Source: CAIQIA01 sp049317465 (GTDB lineage Bacteria; Cyanobacteriota; Cyanobacteriia; PCC-6307; Cyanobiaceae). From it: DNA of 53,694 nucleotides. How positions within the stretch are numbered: the stretch's first letter is position 1; every line of letters begins with the position of its first letter. Where the stretch lies: contig JBMOIF010000006.1 of assembly GCA_049317465.1 (NCBI GenBank), positions 1 through 53,694 of the forward strand, given 5' to 3'. The position numbers and the translations under genes were made by a program. Positions 8,117 to 17,397 of the stretch are shown here, in pieces. Below the pieces are notes generated by a model. It was not told where the DNA came from, did no database searches, and worked only from the letters and a program-made list of their open reading frames with translations.

Positions 8117-8937
8117 GCTCCCCCGCCACCGATCGCTGCTTTGTCCTGCTCGGTTTCCAGCGCTCCGGCACCACCGTGCTGCAGCGGCTTCTGACCTCTC
8201 GGGCGGAGGTGTCGTTCTTCGAGCAGGAGATCTGGGCCGCCACCTTCTTCGGCCAGTTTCTCTCGTGCTGGACGGCCCATGGCCGTCCGGACTATCCGCT
8301 GGCACCGGGGGTCATCGCCGCCATGGTGCCCGACGTGGCCCCCGGGGGCTGGCGGGCCTTCAAGAGCAACCTGCATGGGCTCGAGTCGACCGAGACCGCC
8401 CTGCGGGGTCTGGATGAGGGGTTCGCCTGGCTGACGGTGATCGCCCTGGTGCGCCGGGATCTGCTTGCCCAGGCGGCCTCCCTGCGCCGGGCCCGCCTCA
8501 GTCGCCGCTGGCATGCGTCCGATGCTGTGGCCGATCCGGCCGGTGAGCGCATCACGCTGCCCCTCGACCGCCAGGGGGAGGGCTGGCTGATCTCGCTGCT
8601 GCTGGGCCAGCGACGCCTGCTGCGCCACGCCGAGGAGCGGGGGTGGCTGCTGATCGATTACGAGCGGGACCTGCTGGCCGCCGGTCCAGGGGTCGCCCTG
8701 GAGCGCATCGAGCGGCACCTGGGGCTGCCCCCCGGCGACTACCCGCTCGACCGTCACCCCAAGGTGGCCCCTCCGGTGGAGGACTATGTGGTGAATCACC
8801 TGGAGGCCAGGACGTTCATCGATCGTCTCCAGGCCCAGGACGACGCCATGCTGCTGGGCCGCCTCCAGGAGCTGCGGCGTCCCCGCCGCCGCGACCGGAT
8901 CGTGCGCCTGTTGGGGCGGGTCACGGGCCGGCCATGA
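8113..8937 (+). CDS. Sulfotransferase family protein
   Basis: The 274-residue product has the PAPS-binding phosphosulfate loop GFQRSGTT at residues 14-21. Its 3'-phosphate motif VRRDLLAQAAS is near residue 112-122. This is the pattern of bacterial Stf0-like and related sulfotransferases. The start at 8113 (MSSPATDR) gives an ATGA overlap with the previous stop, matching the rest of the operon, so it is preferred over 8101. Inside a glycan cluster it most likely sulfates a sugar, and sulfated exopolysaccharides are known in cyanobacteria. A lipid or small-molecule acceptor is the alternative. Confidence 0.82.
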   Translation: MSSPATDRCFVLLGFQRSGTTVLQRLLTSRAEVSFFEQEIWAATFFGQFLSCWTAHGRPDYPLAPGVIAAMVPDVAPGGWRAFKSNLHGLESTETALRGLDEGFAWLTVIALVRRDLLAQAASLRRARLSRRWHASDAVADPAGERITLPLDRQGEGWLISLLLGQRRLLRHAEERGWLLIDYERDLLAAGPGVALERIERHLGLPPGDYPLDRHPKVAPPVEDYVVNHLEARTFIDRLQAQDDAMLLGRLQELRRPRRRDRIVRLLGRVTGRP

Positions 8938-10187
8938 GGGCTGATCCGGTGGCGGCCGGCCTGCGCCTGGCCCTGGTGTCGTATGAGTTCCCGCCGGCCC
9001 TGGTCATCGGCGGCATCGGCACCTACAGCGCCCAGGCCGCCCGCATGCTCGCCGCCGCCGGGGCGGAGGTGGAGGTGTTCTGTGCCGGCACGCCGCCGGC
9101 GGAGGGGGAGCCCTGGGCGGCGCCGGGCCTTGTCATCCATCGGCTGTCGTGCGACTCGCGGGTGGCATTCAGGACCGCCCTGGCGCCGGTGCTGGCGGCC
9201 CGTCACCGGCTGGCCCCCTTCGCCGTGATCGAAAGCCCGGAACTGGCGGCGGAGGCGGCGGAGGCCTGGGGCCTCTGCCCCGGTGCCGCCCTGGTGGTGC
9301 GGCTGCACACCCCCACCGAGCTGCTGAACGAGCTCGGCTGGGAGGCCCCGTCGGCCACCACCCGGCTGCGGATGCTGCTGGGGGGATTGCGTCGCGGCAG
9401 GCTGGTGTGGGCCCGGCCGCCGGTCCCCACCGCCGAGGTCGATCTGGAACGGAGGTTCTGCACCGCCGCCGCCCTGGTGGTGGCCCCCAGCCAGGCCATC
9501 GCCGACCTCTGCGGCCGCCGCTGGGCCTTTCCCGCCGGCCGGCTGCAGGTGGTTCCCAATGTCTTCCGGCCCGCGCCGGCCCTGTTGGCCCTGGCCCCGC
9601 CCCGGCAGCTCACCACGGTGGGCTTTCTCGGCCGCCTCGAAACCCGCAAGGGGATCTTTGACCTGGTCGAGGCCATGGTCCGCCTGCTGCCCCGCCATCC
9701 CCGGCTGCGGCTGCGCCTGATCGGCCCCAGCTGGCCCACCGCCCGCGGCGATGCCCAGCAGAGGCTGCAGCGGCGGCTGCGACCCTGGAGCGACCGGGTC
9801 ACCCTCGCCGGTCCGGTCGCCCCCGAGGCGGTGGCTGCCGAACTGGCCCGATGCGATGCCGTGGTGCTGCCGAGCCACTGGGAGAATTTCCCCAATGCCT
9901 GCTGGGAGGCCATGGCGGCGGCGCGCATGGTGGTGGGCTCCCGGGCGGGGGGGATGGCAGAAGTGATCCGGGACGGTCAGGACGGTCTGCTGGTGCCCCC
10001 CCGCCGTCCACAGGCCATCGTCGCCGCCCTGGAGCGCCTGCTGGCCTCTCCCGAGGCGGCCGCGGCGATGGCCCGTTCGGCCCGTCAGCGGATCCTCGAC
10101 CGTCTCGGCGAGGGGCAGGTGCTGCCGCTGCAGCTGCAGGCCTATCAACGGGCCATGGCGCAGCGCCCGGGGCAGGGGGCACCATGA
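8934..10187 (+). CDS. Glycosyltransferase family 4 (GT-B)
   Basis: This 417-residue GT-B enzyme begins LRLALVSYEFPPALVIGGIGTYSAQAARML, the glycine-rich donor-side N-terminus. It continues with the linker-strand GFLGRLETRKGIFDLVEAM (about residue 230) and the C-terminal VVLPSHWENFPNACWEAMA with the retaining EX7E-type motif (about 315-330). The ATG at 8934 overlaps the preceding stop (ATGA). A retaining nucleotide-sugar transferase is the family expectation, but the sugar is unknown. Confidence 0.88.
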   Translation: MRADPVAAGLRLALVSYEFPPALVIGGIGTYSAQAARMLAAAGAEVEVFCAGTPPAEGEPWAAPGLVIHRLSCDSRVAFRTALAPVLAARHRLAPFAVIESPELAAEAAEAWGLCPGAALVVRLHTPTELLNELGWEAPSATTRLRMLLGGLRRGRLVWARPPVPTAEVDLERRFCTAAALVVAPSQAIADLCGRRWAFPAGRLQVVPNVFRPAPALLALAPPRQLTTVGFLGRLETRKGIFDLVEAMVRLLPRHPRLRLRLIGPSWPTARGDAQQRLQRRLRPWSDRVTLAGPVAPEAVAAELARCDAVVLPSHWENFPNACWEAMAAARMVVGSRAGGMAEVIRDGQDGLLVPPRRPQAIVAALERLLASPEAAAAMARSARQRILDRLGEGQVLPLQLQAYQRAMAQRPGQGAP

Positions 10188-11143
10188 CCACGCCAGCCCT
10201 CAGCGTCATCGTTCCGGCCCACAATCCCCACCCCGGTCGGCTCCAGCGCGCGCTGCAGTCGCTGCAGGAGCAGGATCTGGCCCCTGACCGCTGGGAGCTG
10301 CTGCTGATCGACAACGCCAGCGTCCCGCCGCTGGACCCGCAGCTGCTGGCCTGGCATCCCAGCGCCCGGGTGGTGCCCGAGCCCCGGCTGGGCCTCTCCC
10401 ACGCCCGCCTGGCCGGGCTGGCCGCGGCCCGTGGTGAGCTGCTGGTGTGGGTGGACGACGACAACTGTCTCTGCCCGGAGTATCTGCGCCAGGCGCTGGA
10501 GCTGTTCGCCGCCCACCCCCGCCTCGGTGCCGCCGGCGGGCCCGCCGTGGCGGAGCACGAGGAGCCGCCGCCGGCGTGGTTCGAGCCCGGCCTGGCCCCC
10601 CTGGGCTGCCGTGACCACGGGCCCGACGCGCTCTGGATGCGCTGGGATCCGGCCCACCCCACCTACCCGTCGGCGGCCCCCATCGGTGCCGGTCTCGTGA
10701 TCCGGCGGGAGGCGCTGCGGTTGTGGGCCGATGCCGTCGCCCGCGATCCCCGGCGCCAGGGCCTGGGCCGTCGGGGCCGTGCCCTGAGTTCGGGCGAAGA
10801 CAACGACATCAACCTCACCCTGCTGCGCCAGGGATGGGAGCTGGCCTATGTGCCGGCCCTGGGGTTGCGGCACCTGATTCCTCCGGGCCGGTTGCAGCTG
10901 CGATACCAGCAGCGCCTGGCCCGTGCCAGCTTCCGCGACTTCGTGCGGGTGCTGGATGTGCACGGCATCCGCCCCTGGGGTCCCATTGCGGCCTGGACCG
11001 TGCCCCTGCGGGCCCTGCGGGCGGCCTGGACCCATCGCATCTGGCGTGGACCGGCGGCCCGCATCCGCTGGGCCGGGGCCCTGGGGCAGTACCAGGGCAG
11101 GGCCGGCCTGACCCCGGTGTCGTCGCAGGAGCAGGGGGCATGA
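10184..11143 (+). CDS. Glycosyltransferase family 2
   Basis: The 319-residue GT-A protein carries LSVIVPAHN, LLIDNAS, the DXD-like VWVDDDN (about 87-93), and a SGEDNDIN (about 204-211) matching the conserved ED motif of inverting GT2 enzymes. The C-terminal 90 residues are basic and amphipathic, which suggests membrane association. It overlaps both neighbours by four bases (ATGA). The role is inferred as one sugar addition in the repeat unit. Confidence 0.87.
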   Translation: MTTPALSVIVPAHNPHPGRLQRALQSLQEQDLAPDRWELLLIDNASVPPLDPQLLAWHPSARVVPEPRLGLSHARLAGLAAARGELLVWVDDDNCLCPEYLRQALELFAAHPRLGAAGGPAVAEHEEPPPAWFEPGLAPLGCRDHGPDALWMRWDPAHPTYPSAAPIGAGLVIRREALRLWADAVARDPRRQGLGRRGRALSSGEDNDINLTLLRQGWELAYVPALGLRHLIPPGRLQLRYQQRLARASFRDFVRVLDVHGIRPWGPIAAWTVPLRALRAAWTHRIWRGPAARIRWAGALGQYQGRAGLTPVSSQEQGA

Positions 11144-12132
11144 GGGAGCTCGTCACCCGCCTGCGCCCCCACCTCGGCCGCTGGCGTCGCCGCACCCTCG
11201 ATCCCCTGCGTCGCCAGGCGCATCGGCTGCGGGTGTGGGGTCCCCGGGCGGTGCTGCGGCTGCCGGCCTGGCAGGCCCAGATGGAGGCCGCCGCCCTGGA
11301 GCTGCCTCCGCCCGGGGCCGAGGGCGGCGAGCCCCTGGAGGTCTGGTTCCTCACGGGCCGACGTTTCTGGTACCAGACCGCCTTCTGCGCCTGGACACTG
11401 GCCTGCACCACCCGCCGCCCGCTGGTGCTGCAGCTGGTGGACGACGGCACCCTCACCCCCGCCGACGAGGCGGCCCTGCGGCGCCTCTTTCCCCGGGGCC
11501 TCACCCGCTGGCGCCGGGAGCTGCAGCCCCTGATCGACGCGCTGCTGCCGCAGGAGCGCTTCCCGACCCTGCGGGCCCGCTGGAACGACTACATCAACAT
11601 CCACAAGCTGATCGCCGTGCACCTGGGCCAGCCACCGGCCCTGCGCCTCGTGCTCGATTCGGACATGCTGCTGCTGGCGCCACCGCAGGAGCTGCTGGCC
11701 TGGTGGGATGCCATGGGGGCCGCAACGGCCGATGACCAGCGGCGCCGGCCCTGTCTGATGGTCGATTGCGAGGAGTCGTACGGCTACTCGCGGGGGCTGA
11801 TGGAGTCGCTCTGCGGCGCGCCGATCCCACCGCTGCTGAACGTCGGGGTGTGCGGTCTGCACAGCTTGCTGCTCGACTGGGAGGAGCTGGAGCACTGGTG
11901 CCGCACCCTCTGGGAGAAGGAAGGCAGCTGCTATTTCCTCGAGCAGGCCCTGGTGGCGATGCTGGCCGCCCGCGAGCAGCCCCTGGTGCTGCCCCGCGAG
12001 CGCTACATCACCGCCCCCGGCCGGCGCCAGGTGCGCCGGGGCGACGGGGTGCTGCACCACTTCGTCGCCGACAGCAAACCGCTGTACTTCGGCCCCTCCT
12101 GGAGGCGGCTGCTGCAGGAGCTGGCGCCATGA
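11140..12132 (+). CDS. Probable GT-A-type glycosyltransferase-like protein
   Basis: The 330-residue protein lacks a classical GT2 start. It has EVWFLTGRRFWYQTAFCAWTL at about 67-87, LQLVDDGTLT (about 100-109), and a clear nucleotide-sugar metal motif LVLDSDMLLLAPP (about 170-182). A Cys/Gly-rich LLNVGVCGL (about 228-236) follows. The fold is most like GT-A enzymes of the GT8/GT24 type or of a related uncharacterised group. The basic N-terminal 55 residues resemble a membrane-surface helix. It sits inside the operon with ATGA overlaps at both ends. Confidence 0.65.
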   Translation: MRELVTRLRPHLGRWRRRTLDPLRRQAHRLRVWGPRAVLRLPAWQAQMEAAALELPPPGAEGGEPLEVWFLTGRRFWYQTAFCAWTLACTTRRPLVLQLVDDGTLTPADEAALRRLFPRGLTRWRRELQPLIDALLPQERFPTLRARWNDYINIHKLIAVHLGQPPALRLVLDSDMLLLAPPQELLAWWDAMGAATADDQRRRPCLMVDCEESYGYSRGLMESLCGAPIPPLLNVGVCGLHSLLLDWEELEHWCRTLWEKEGSCYFLEQALVAMLAAREQPLVLPRERYITAPGRRQVRRGDGVLHHFVADSKPLYFGPSWRRLLQELAP

Positions 12133-13091
12133 CGCTGGTGTCGGTGTGCGTGCCGTGCCACAACGCCGGCCCCTGGCTGGCGGCAACCCTCGAGGCCCTG
12201 CTGGCCCAGACCTGGAGAGAGCTCGAGATCATCGTGGTCGATGACGGCTCCACTGACGGCAGTGGACCGCTGCTGGACCGGTACCGCGAGCGGGGAGTCA
12301 CCGTGCTGCACCAGGCCGCCGGCGGGGCCGCCCGGGCCCGCAACACCGCCCTTTCTCTGGCCCGGGGTGCCTGCATCAAATTTTTTGATGCCGACGACCT
12401 GCTCAGTCCCGACCTGATCGAACGGCAGCTGGCCGCCCTCGGTGGCCGCGAGGATGCGGTCGCCAGCTGCGGCTGGGGCCGTTTCAGGAGTGCCGATGGC
12501 GCCGACCTGAAGCTCAATCCTGAGGCTCTGTGGTGCACGCTGCCCTCCGATGAGTGGCTCGTGCAGGCCTGGCGCTGGGCCCGGCCGATGATGCAGCCGG
12601 GCCTGTTTCTGATCCCCCGGGCCCTGCTCGAGCGCTGCGGCGGCTGGGATGCGCGCCTCAGCCTGATCGACGACTTCGAGTTCTACAGCCGTGTGCTCTG
12701 TGCAGCCCGCGAGGTGCGCTTCACGCCCGATGCCGTGGTGGCCTACCGGTCGGCCCTGCCCGGCAGCCTGTCGTCGCGCAAGGACCGCCTGGCGATGGAG
12801 TCGGCCCATCTGTCGCTGCGGCTGGGCACCGGCCACCTGCTGGCGCGGCGCACCGATGCTGCGGCCCGTCGATCGTGCGCCAACATTCTCCAGAACTTCG
12901 TCTACGAGGCCTGGGCCGATCCCCGCTGCCGGGAACTGGCCTCTGCCCTCGAGCCGGAGATCGAACGGCTCGGGGGCAGCGATCTGCCGCTTCCCGGCGG
13001 ACCACGGCTGCAGCGCCTCGGTCGTCTGATCGGCTGGCGCCGCGCCGTGCGTCTGCAGTCCACCCTGCGGCGCCTGCGCCGTGCCCCCTGA
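12129..13091 (+). CDS. Glycosyltransferase family 2
   Basis: This 320-residue enzyme is a textbook GT-A: VSVCVPCHNAGPWL at the N-terminus, EIIVVDDGSTDGS (about 35-47), KFFDADDLLSPD (about 81-92), and LSLIDDFEFYSRV (about 177-189) as the acidic catalytic segment. The C-terminal region is Arg-rich. The ATG overlaps the preceding stop by four bases. The DNA for KFFDADD (caaattttttttgat-like, near 12377-12391) is an A/T run that is unusual in this GC-rich gene. Confidence 0.9.
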   Translation: MTLVSVCVPCHNAGPWLAATLEALLAQTWRELEIIVVDDGSTDGSGPLLDRYRERGVTVLHQAAGGAARARNTALSLARGACIKFFDADDLLSPDLIERQLAALGGREDAVASCGWGRFRSADGADLKLNPEALWCTLPSDEWLVQAWRWARPMMQPGLFLIPRALLERCGGWDARLSLIDDFEFYSRVLCAAREVRFTPDAVVAYRSALPGSLSSRKDRLAMESAHLSLRLGTGHLLARRTDAAARRSCANILQNFVYEAWADPRCRELASALEPEIERLGGSDLPLPGGPRLQRLGRLIGWRRAVRLQSTLRRLRRAP

Positions 13092-13101
13092 GCGACCGGC
13101 C

Positions 13102-14133
13102 ATGGATCCGCGCCCCCTGCACATCGTCCTCACCGCCGACCCGGAACTGCCGGTGCCGCCGCGTCTGTATGGCGGCATCGAACGGATCATCGATCTGCTG
13201 GCCAGCGAGTACCGCCGTCGCGGCCACGACGTCACCCTGGTGGCTCATCCCGACTCGACGGCCGCCGCCACCCTGGTCCCCTGGCCTGGACGGTCCAGCC
13301 GCTCCCGCCGCGACGGGCTTCGCAACGCCGCCACCCTCTGGCGCACCGTGCGGCAGAGGCCGGTCGATGTCATCCATTCGTTCTCACGCATCGCCTACCT
13401 GCTGCCCCTGCTGCCCTCCGGCGTCCCCAAGCTGATGACCTACCAGCGGGCCATCAGCCGGCGGTCGGTGCAGCTGGGCCACCATCTGTCCGGCGGCAGC
13501 CTGCAGTTCAGCGCCATCAGCACGTGGATGATGGCCCACGTGAATGATGTGGGCCGCTGGCACCTGGTGCCGAACGGGGTCGACCTTGGGCGTTACCCCG
13601 CCAGCGAGGCGGTGGCCGCCGATGCGCCGCTGGTGTTCCTGGGCCGCATCGAGGCGATCAAGGGGCCGCATCTGGCGATCGCGGCCGCCCGTCGCGCCGG
13701 CCTGCCCCTGGTGCTGGCCGGCAACGTGCCCGACGAGCACCAGGACTGGTTCGACCGGGAGGTGCGGCCGGCCCTCGACGGTGATCGGGTGCGCTGGATC
13801 GGTCCGGTGGACGATGCCCGCAAGGCTGAGCTGCTGGCCGGCGCCCGGGCTCTGCTGATGCCGATCCTCTGGGAGGAACCCTTCGGCATCGTCATGGCCG
13901 AGGCCATGGCCTGCGGCACGCCCGTGCTCGGCTTCCGGCGCGGGGCCGTGCCCGAGGTGGTGACCGATGGCGAGACCGGCTGGGTGGTCGATGACCTCGA
14001 TCAGCTGGTGGCCGCCATCGGCCGCATCGACGCCATCGACCGAAGGGCCTGCCGTCGCCGTGTCGAGCTCCACTACTCTGCGGCGGCCATCGCCGAGGCC
14101 TACCTCGGCATCTACGCGGCCATGGGTCGCTGA
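13102..14133 (+). CDS. Glycosyltransferase family 4 (GT-B)
   Basis: The 343-residue protein starts with HIVLTADPELPVPPRLYGGIER, the PP..YGG...V N-terminus typical of one GT4 subgroup. It has WHLVPNGVDLGRYPA (about 153-167), VFLGRIEAIKGPHLAI (about 178-193), and the donor-binding EEPFGIVMAEAMACGTPVLGF (about 258-278) with EX7E. The ATG at 13102 is chosen. A GTG at 13081 would overlap the previous gene. Ten bases separate it from the gene upstream and ten from the one downstream. Confidence 0.89.
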   Translation: MDPRPLHIVLTADPELPVPPRLYGGIERIIDLLASEYRRRGHDVTLVAHPDSTAAATLVPWPGRSSRSRRDGLRNAATLWRTVRQRPVDVIHSFSRIAYLLPLLPSGVPKLMTYQRAISRRSVQLGHHLSGGSLQFSAISTWMMAHVNDVGRWHLVPNGVDLGRYPASEAVAADAPLVFLGRIEAIKGPHLAIAAARRAGLPLVLAGNVPDEHQDWFDREVRPALDGDRVRWIGPVDDARKAELLAGARALLMPILWEEPFGIVMAEAMACGTPVLGFRRGAVPEVVTDGETGWVVDDLDQLVAAIGRIDAIDRRACRRRVELHYSAAAIAEAYLGIYAAMGR

Positions 14134-14143
14134 ATCGGGCGCC

Positions 14144-15421
14144 ATGAAAGCCGCTGTTGCCCACCTGATCCCGGCGCCCTTCACCCAGCACGTGGCTGCC
14201 GCCCTGCATGAAGGCGGCCACGACACCACCTTCTTCACCACCCTGGTGGACCGGCCCCGGGGCCTCTGGCAGGGGCTGGCCCGACGCGGGGCCGCCCTGG
14301 CCGGGATCGACCTGGAACGGGAACTCGGCCGTCGGGCCGTCACCGTGCTGCCACCCGAGCGGGTGCGCGACCGGCCCCGCCGTGAGCTGCTGCGGATGCT
14401 GCAGGTGAAGACCCTCAACGATCCGGTGCTGGGCGATCGCCTGTTCCACTGGGGCCGTGACGGGTTCGACCGCTGGGTGGCCACCCAGCTGCGGGGGTTT
14501 GATCTGCTCTACGGCTATGAATACGCTTCCCTGGCCATGTTCCGCGGCGCCCGGGCCCTGGGGGTGCGCACGGCCTATGACCTGCCGTCGCCCGAGCACG
14601 ACGCCGTCGAGGCCCTGCTGGCCCCCGAGTACGACCGCTTTCCGTCCCTGGTGACGCCCTACCGCCGCCACACGGGGGCCCGGCAGGCGGAGCGGACCGA
14701 GCGCCGCCGGCAGGAATGGGAGCTGGCGGATCTGGTGGTGGCCAACTCCCGCTTCACCGCTGACACCTGGACGGCCGCCGGCTGGAGTGCCCGACGGGTG
14801 GCGGTGGTGCCCTACGGCGCCCCGCCTCCTCTGGAGGCCCCGGTGCCGGTGCCCCTCGACGGTCCCCTGCGCCTTCTCTGGGCCGGCACCTTTTCGATCC
14901 GCAAGGGGGCCCATCTGCTGCTGGAGGCCGTGGAGGGTCTCGGCTGGGGACCCCAGCGGCTGCTGATCGACGTCTATGGCGCCCAGGGGCTGCCCGCCGA
15001 GCGGGTGGCGACGGCGCCGGAGGCTGTGCGTTTCCACGGCAGCATCCCGCGGCCCGAGCTGCTGCGGCGCATGCAGGGGGCCCACGCCCTGATCTTTCCC
15101 ACCCTCTGTGACGGTTTCGGGCTGGTGGTCAATGAGGCCTTCTCCCAGGGGCTGCCGGTGGTCACCACCCGGCGGGCCGGGGCCGCCGATCTGGTGCGGG
15201 AGGGGGAGAACGGCTGGCTGATCGAGGCCGGTGATGCCGGCGCCATCGCGGCGGTGATCGAGCGGCTGGAGGGAGACCGGGGGGGACTGGCGGCCCTGCG
15301 GCCGGCGGCCCTGCGCACCGCCGCCGGCTGGCAGTGGCACGACTATCGGCGCCGCATCCGGGAGGTGCTCGAGCAGGCCGTGGCCACCCCCGGGGCCGGA
15401 CCCCTGCCGCTGCTCCCATGA
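14144..15421 (+). CDS. Glycosyltransferase family 4 (GT-B)
   Basis: The 425-residue protein begins KAAVAHLIPAPFTQHVAAAL. It has SPEHDAV and EWELADLVVANS (about 192-206), LLWAGTFSIRKGAHLLLEAV (about 243-262), and FPTLCDGFGLVVNEAFSQGLPV (about 317-338) with the retaining-enzyme EX7E-like site. It is longer than its neighbours in the N-terminal domain. The stop overlaps the next start (ATGA). It adds a sugar in the glycan pathway by inference from context. Confidence 0.87.
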   Translation: MKAAVAHLIPAPFTQHVAAALHEGGHDTTFFTTLVDRPRGLWQGLARRGAALAGIDLERELGRRAVTVLPPERVRDRPRRELLRMLQVKTLNDPVLGDRLFHWGRDGFDRWVATQLRGFDLLYGYEYASLAMFRGARALGVRTAYDLPSPEHDAVEALLAPEYDRFPSLVTPYRRHTGARQAERTERRRQEWELADLVVANSRFTADTWTAAGWSARRVAVVPYGAPPPLEAPVPVPLDGPLRLLWAGTFSIRKGAHLLLEAVEGLGWGPQRLLIDVYGAQGLPAERVATAPEAVRFHGSIPRPELLRRMQGAHALIFPTLCDGFGLVVNEAFSQGLPVVTTRRAGAADLVREGENGWLIEAGDAGAIAAVIERLEGDRGGLAALRPAALRTAAGWQWHDYRRRIREVLEQAVATPGAGPLPLLP

Positions 15422-16527
15422 GGCTGGCTTTGCTCACCAATGACTGTCTGCTGGTCGGTTCCGGCGGCGTGCAGGTGTGCACCCACGAGTTTCTGGAGCT
15501 GTTCCGGACCATTGATCCGGCCCTGGAGCTGGTCACCTACGCCACCGACCAGGGGCTGCCGGCCCGGCTGCTGCGCCGGTTGTTCCCCTCGCCCTACCAC
15601 CGGCTGATCGATCGCACCCAGCTGCGGCGCTGCCTGAACCGGCTCCGGCAGTCCGGCACCACGGTGCTGCTGCTCAACAATGCCGATGCCCTGGCTCTGG
15701 CCCCCCTGCTGCGGCGCGCCCTGCCCAGGCTCAGGCTGGTGTACCTGTCCCACGGACCGGTGGTCACCGATGTGGTGAACGGCTGGCGGCTGCCCCTGCC
15801 GGGGCAGGGCCGGCGCCGGCTCTTCGATGCCACGCCCGGCCGGGTGCTGGATGAGGACCTGCGCCTGCGGGGCCACCTGGACGGCACCGTCTCAATCTCG
15901 GCCAGTGATGACGCCATGGAGGACTGGCTGGGCAGCCCGGCCCATGTGTGGATCCCGCGGCCCATTGCGGCCCGTCCCATCCGTCTGCAGCCACTGCCGG
16001 GGCGGATCGGCTGCGTCTCGACCCTCAACCATGCGCCCAACCACGACGGGCTGGTGCGGCTGGCCCGGGCCCTCGATGCCCGTGGGGGGGTGCAGCTGCG
16101 CCTGGTGGGCGGCCCCGAGGCCCTCGGCCGGCGGCTGGCCCGCTGCCATCCCTCGATCGTCTACCTCGGCCGTCTCTCCGATGCCGAGCTGGCGGAGGAG
16201 ATGGTGAGCTGGCGTGCTGTCGTCAACCCGATCTTCTGCCAGGCCCGGGGATGCAGCATGAAGGTGAAGACGGCCCTGGAGCAGGGGCTGCCGGTGCTGA
16301 CCACCCCCAGCGGTGCCCGCGGCTACGGCTGGGATCCGCAGGCCCTGCCCCTGGGCGCCACCCCAGACGCCCTCGCGGCGCTGGTGACGCGGGTGGCCCT
16401 GGATGACGACGCCCACCGGGAAGCCCTGGCCGGTGCGGCACGCATCGCCACCCTGTCGGAGCCCCGCCCGGCCCTCGCCGCCCGGCTTGAGGGCTTCCTG
16501 CGTTCGCTGCCGCCCCTGGTCAGCTGA
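15418..16527 (+). CDS. Glycosyltransferase family 4-like protein
   Basis: The 369-residue protein has the GT-B N-terminus RLALLTNDCLLVGSGGVQV, a DEDLRLRGHLDGTVSISASD segment (about 144-163), and a C-terminal GT domain with IVYLGRLSDAELAEEMVSWRAVVNPI and KTALEQGLPVLTT. The usual EX7E region is partly changed (RGCSMKVKTALEQG), so donor binding may differ. Its last eight bases overlap the 3' end of the antisense FkbM gene. It ends the first co-directional run of the cluster. Confidence 0.8.
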   Translation: MRLALLTNDCLLVGSGGVQVCTHEFLELFRTIDPALELVTYATDQGLPARLLRRLFPSPYHRLIDRTQLRRCLNRLRQSGTTVLLLNNADALALAPLLRRALPRLRLVYLSHGPVVTDVVNGWRLPLPGQGRRRLFDATPGRVLDEDLRLRGHLDGTVSISASDDAMEDWLGSPAHVWIPRPIAARPIRLQPLPGRIGCVSTLNHAPNHDGLVRLARALDARGGVQLRLVGGPEALGRRLARCHPSIVYLGRLSDAELAEEMVSWRAVVNPIFCQARGCSMKVKTALEQGLPVLTTPSGARGYGWDPQALPLGATPDALAALVTRVALDDDAHREALAGAARIATLSEPRPALAARLEGFLRSLPPLVS

Positions 16528-17338
16528 TGCCGCTGGCCTGGAAGTAGATCTCGGCGTAGTCGTGGTCAGCCCCGGCGACGATGGCCGTCATCTCGGCCGC
16601 CGTGAGCCAGCGATCGGAGGCGAAGCGGCTGGGGGGTTCGCTGAGGCAGTGGTTGAACAGTCCCGGCTGCAGGGCCGCCAGCCGGGCGATGCAGTCGAGG
16701 GTCTGCCGGCGGAACTGCTGCAGGTTGCATTCAAAGCTGAGGGCCCGGATCGGCTGATGGAGCCCCTGCAGCACCTGAAGTTCGTAGCCCTCAACGTCGA
16801 TCTTGATGTACGACGGCAGGCCGTGGCTGGCGATGAGCTGGTCGAGGGTGACGATCGCGACGCTGGTTTCGCTGGCGGTGGCGGCCTGGGCGTCGGACCA
16901 CTGGCGCGAGAAGGTGTTCAGCGGGCTGGCCGGACTGAGTTGATAGAAGGTGGCCTGGCCGGCTTCGTCTCCGACCCCCGCAGGCACGATGACGACATCG
17001 TCGCGATGGCCGAGGCGCGCCCGCAGCTGTTCGACGGCGCTGGGATCGGGCTCGACGCAGATCACCCGCCGGGCGCAGGCCCGGAACTGGACGGCCTTCT
17101 GGCCGCAGTTGGCACCGATGTCGAAGACCGTGCCGCCGCCGTTGGCGGCGATCAGCCGTTCATAGAACCCCCGCTCCAGGCGCTTCTGCTGCAGGTGCTG
17201 CGGATGTCGCAGCTTCAGATAGAGGCCGTAGAGGGCGGAATCGTTCAGTCGGTGGGGATTGATCCATCGGTTCAGAAGATGTCTGAGCCGGGAGGGACGG
17301 GGCTCGACCACGGGCAAGAACCGATGCGGGGGGGGCAT
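16520..17338 (-). CDS. FkbM family methyltransferase (antisense to the cluster)
   Basis: The 272-residue protein has the SAM site FDIGANCGQKAVQF (about 69-82), the acidic loop CVEPDP (about 90-95), and the FkbM signature YIKIDVEGYELQVLQGL (about 177-193). FkbM enzymes often O-methylate sugars. It is the only gene on the minus strand in the glycan region and shares a 59-base divergent spacer with the gene at 17398. The first codons contain a run of eight C on the coding strand just after ATG, a possible slippage site. In-frame sequence upstream of 17338 is open but has no homology features. Confidence 0.87.
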   Translation of the reverse strand: MPPPHRFLPVVEPRPSRLRHLLNRWINPHRLNDSALYGLYLKLRHPQHLQQKRLERGFYERLIAANGGGTVFDIGANCGQKAVQFRACARRVICVEPDPSAVEQLRARLGHRDDVVIVPAGVGDEAGQATFYQLSPASPLNTFSRQWSDAQAATASETSVAIVTLDQLIASHGLPSYIKIDVEGYELQVLQGLHQPIRALSFECNLQQFRRQTLDCIARLAALQPGLFNHCLSEPPSRFASDRWLTAAEMTAIVAGADHDYAEIYFQASGIS

Positions 17339-17397
17339 CGAGGCCCAGGGGCCTCGGTGGCGCGTCAGGCTACCCCGCAGGCCCCTGTCTGCCGCTG

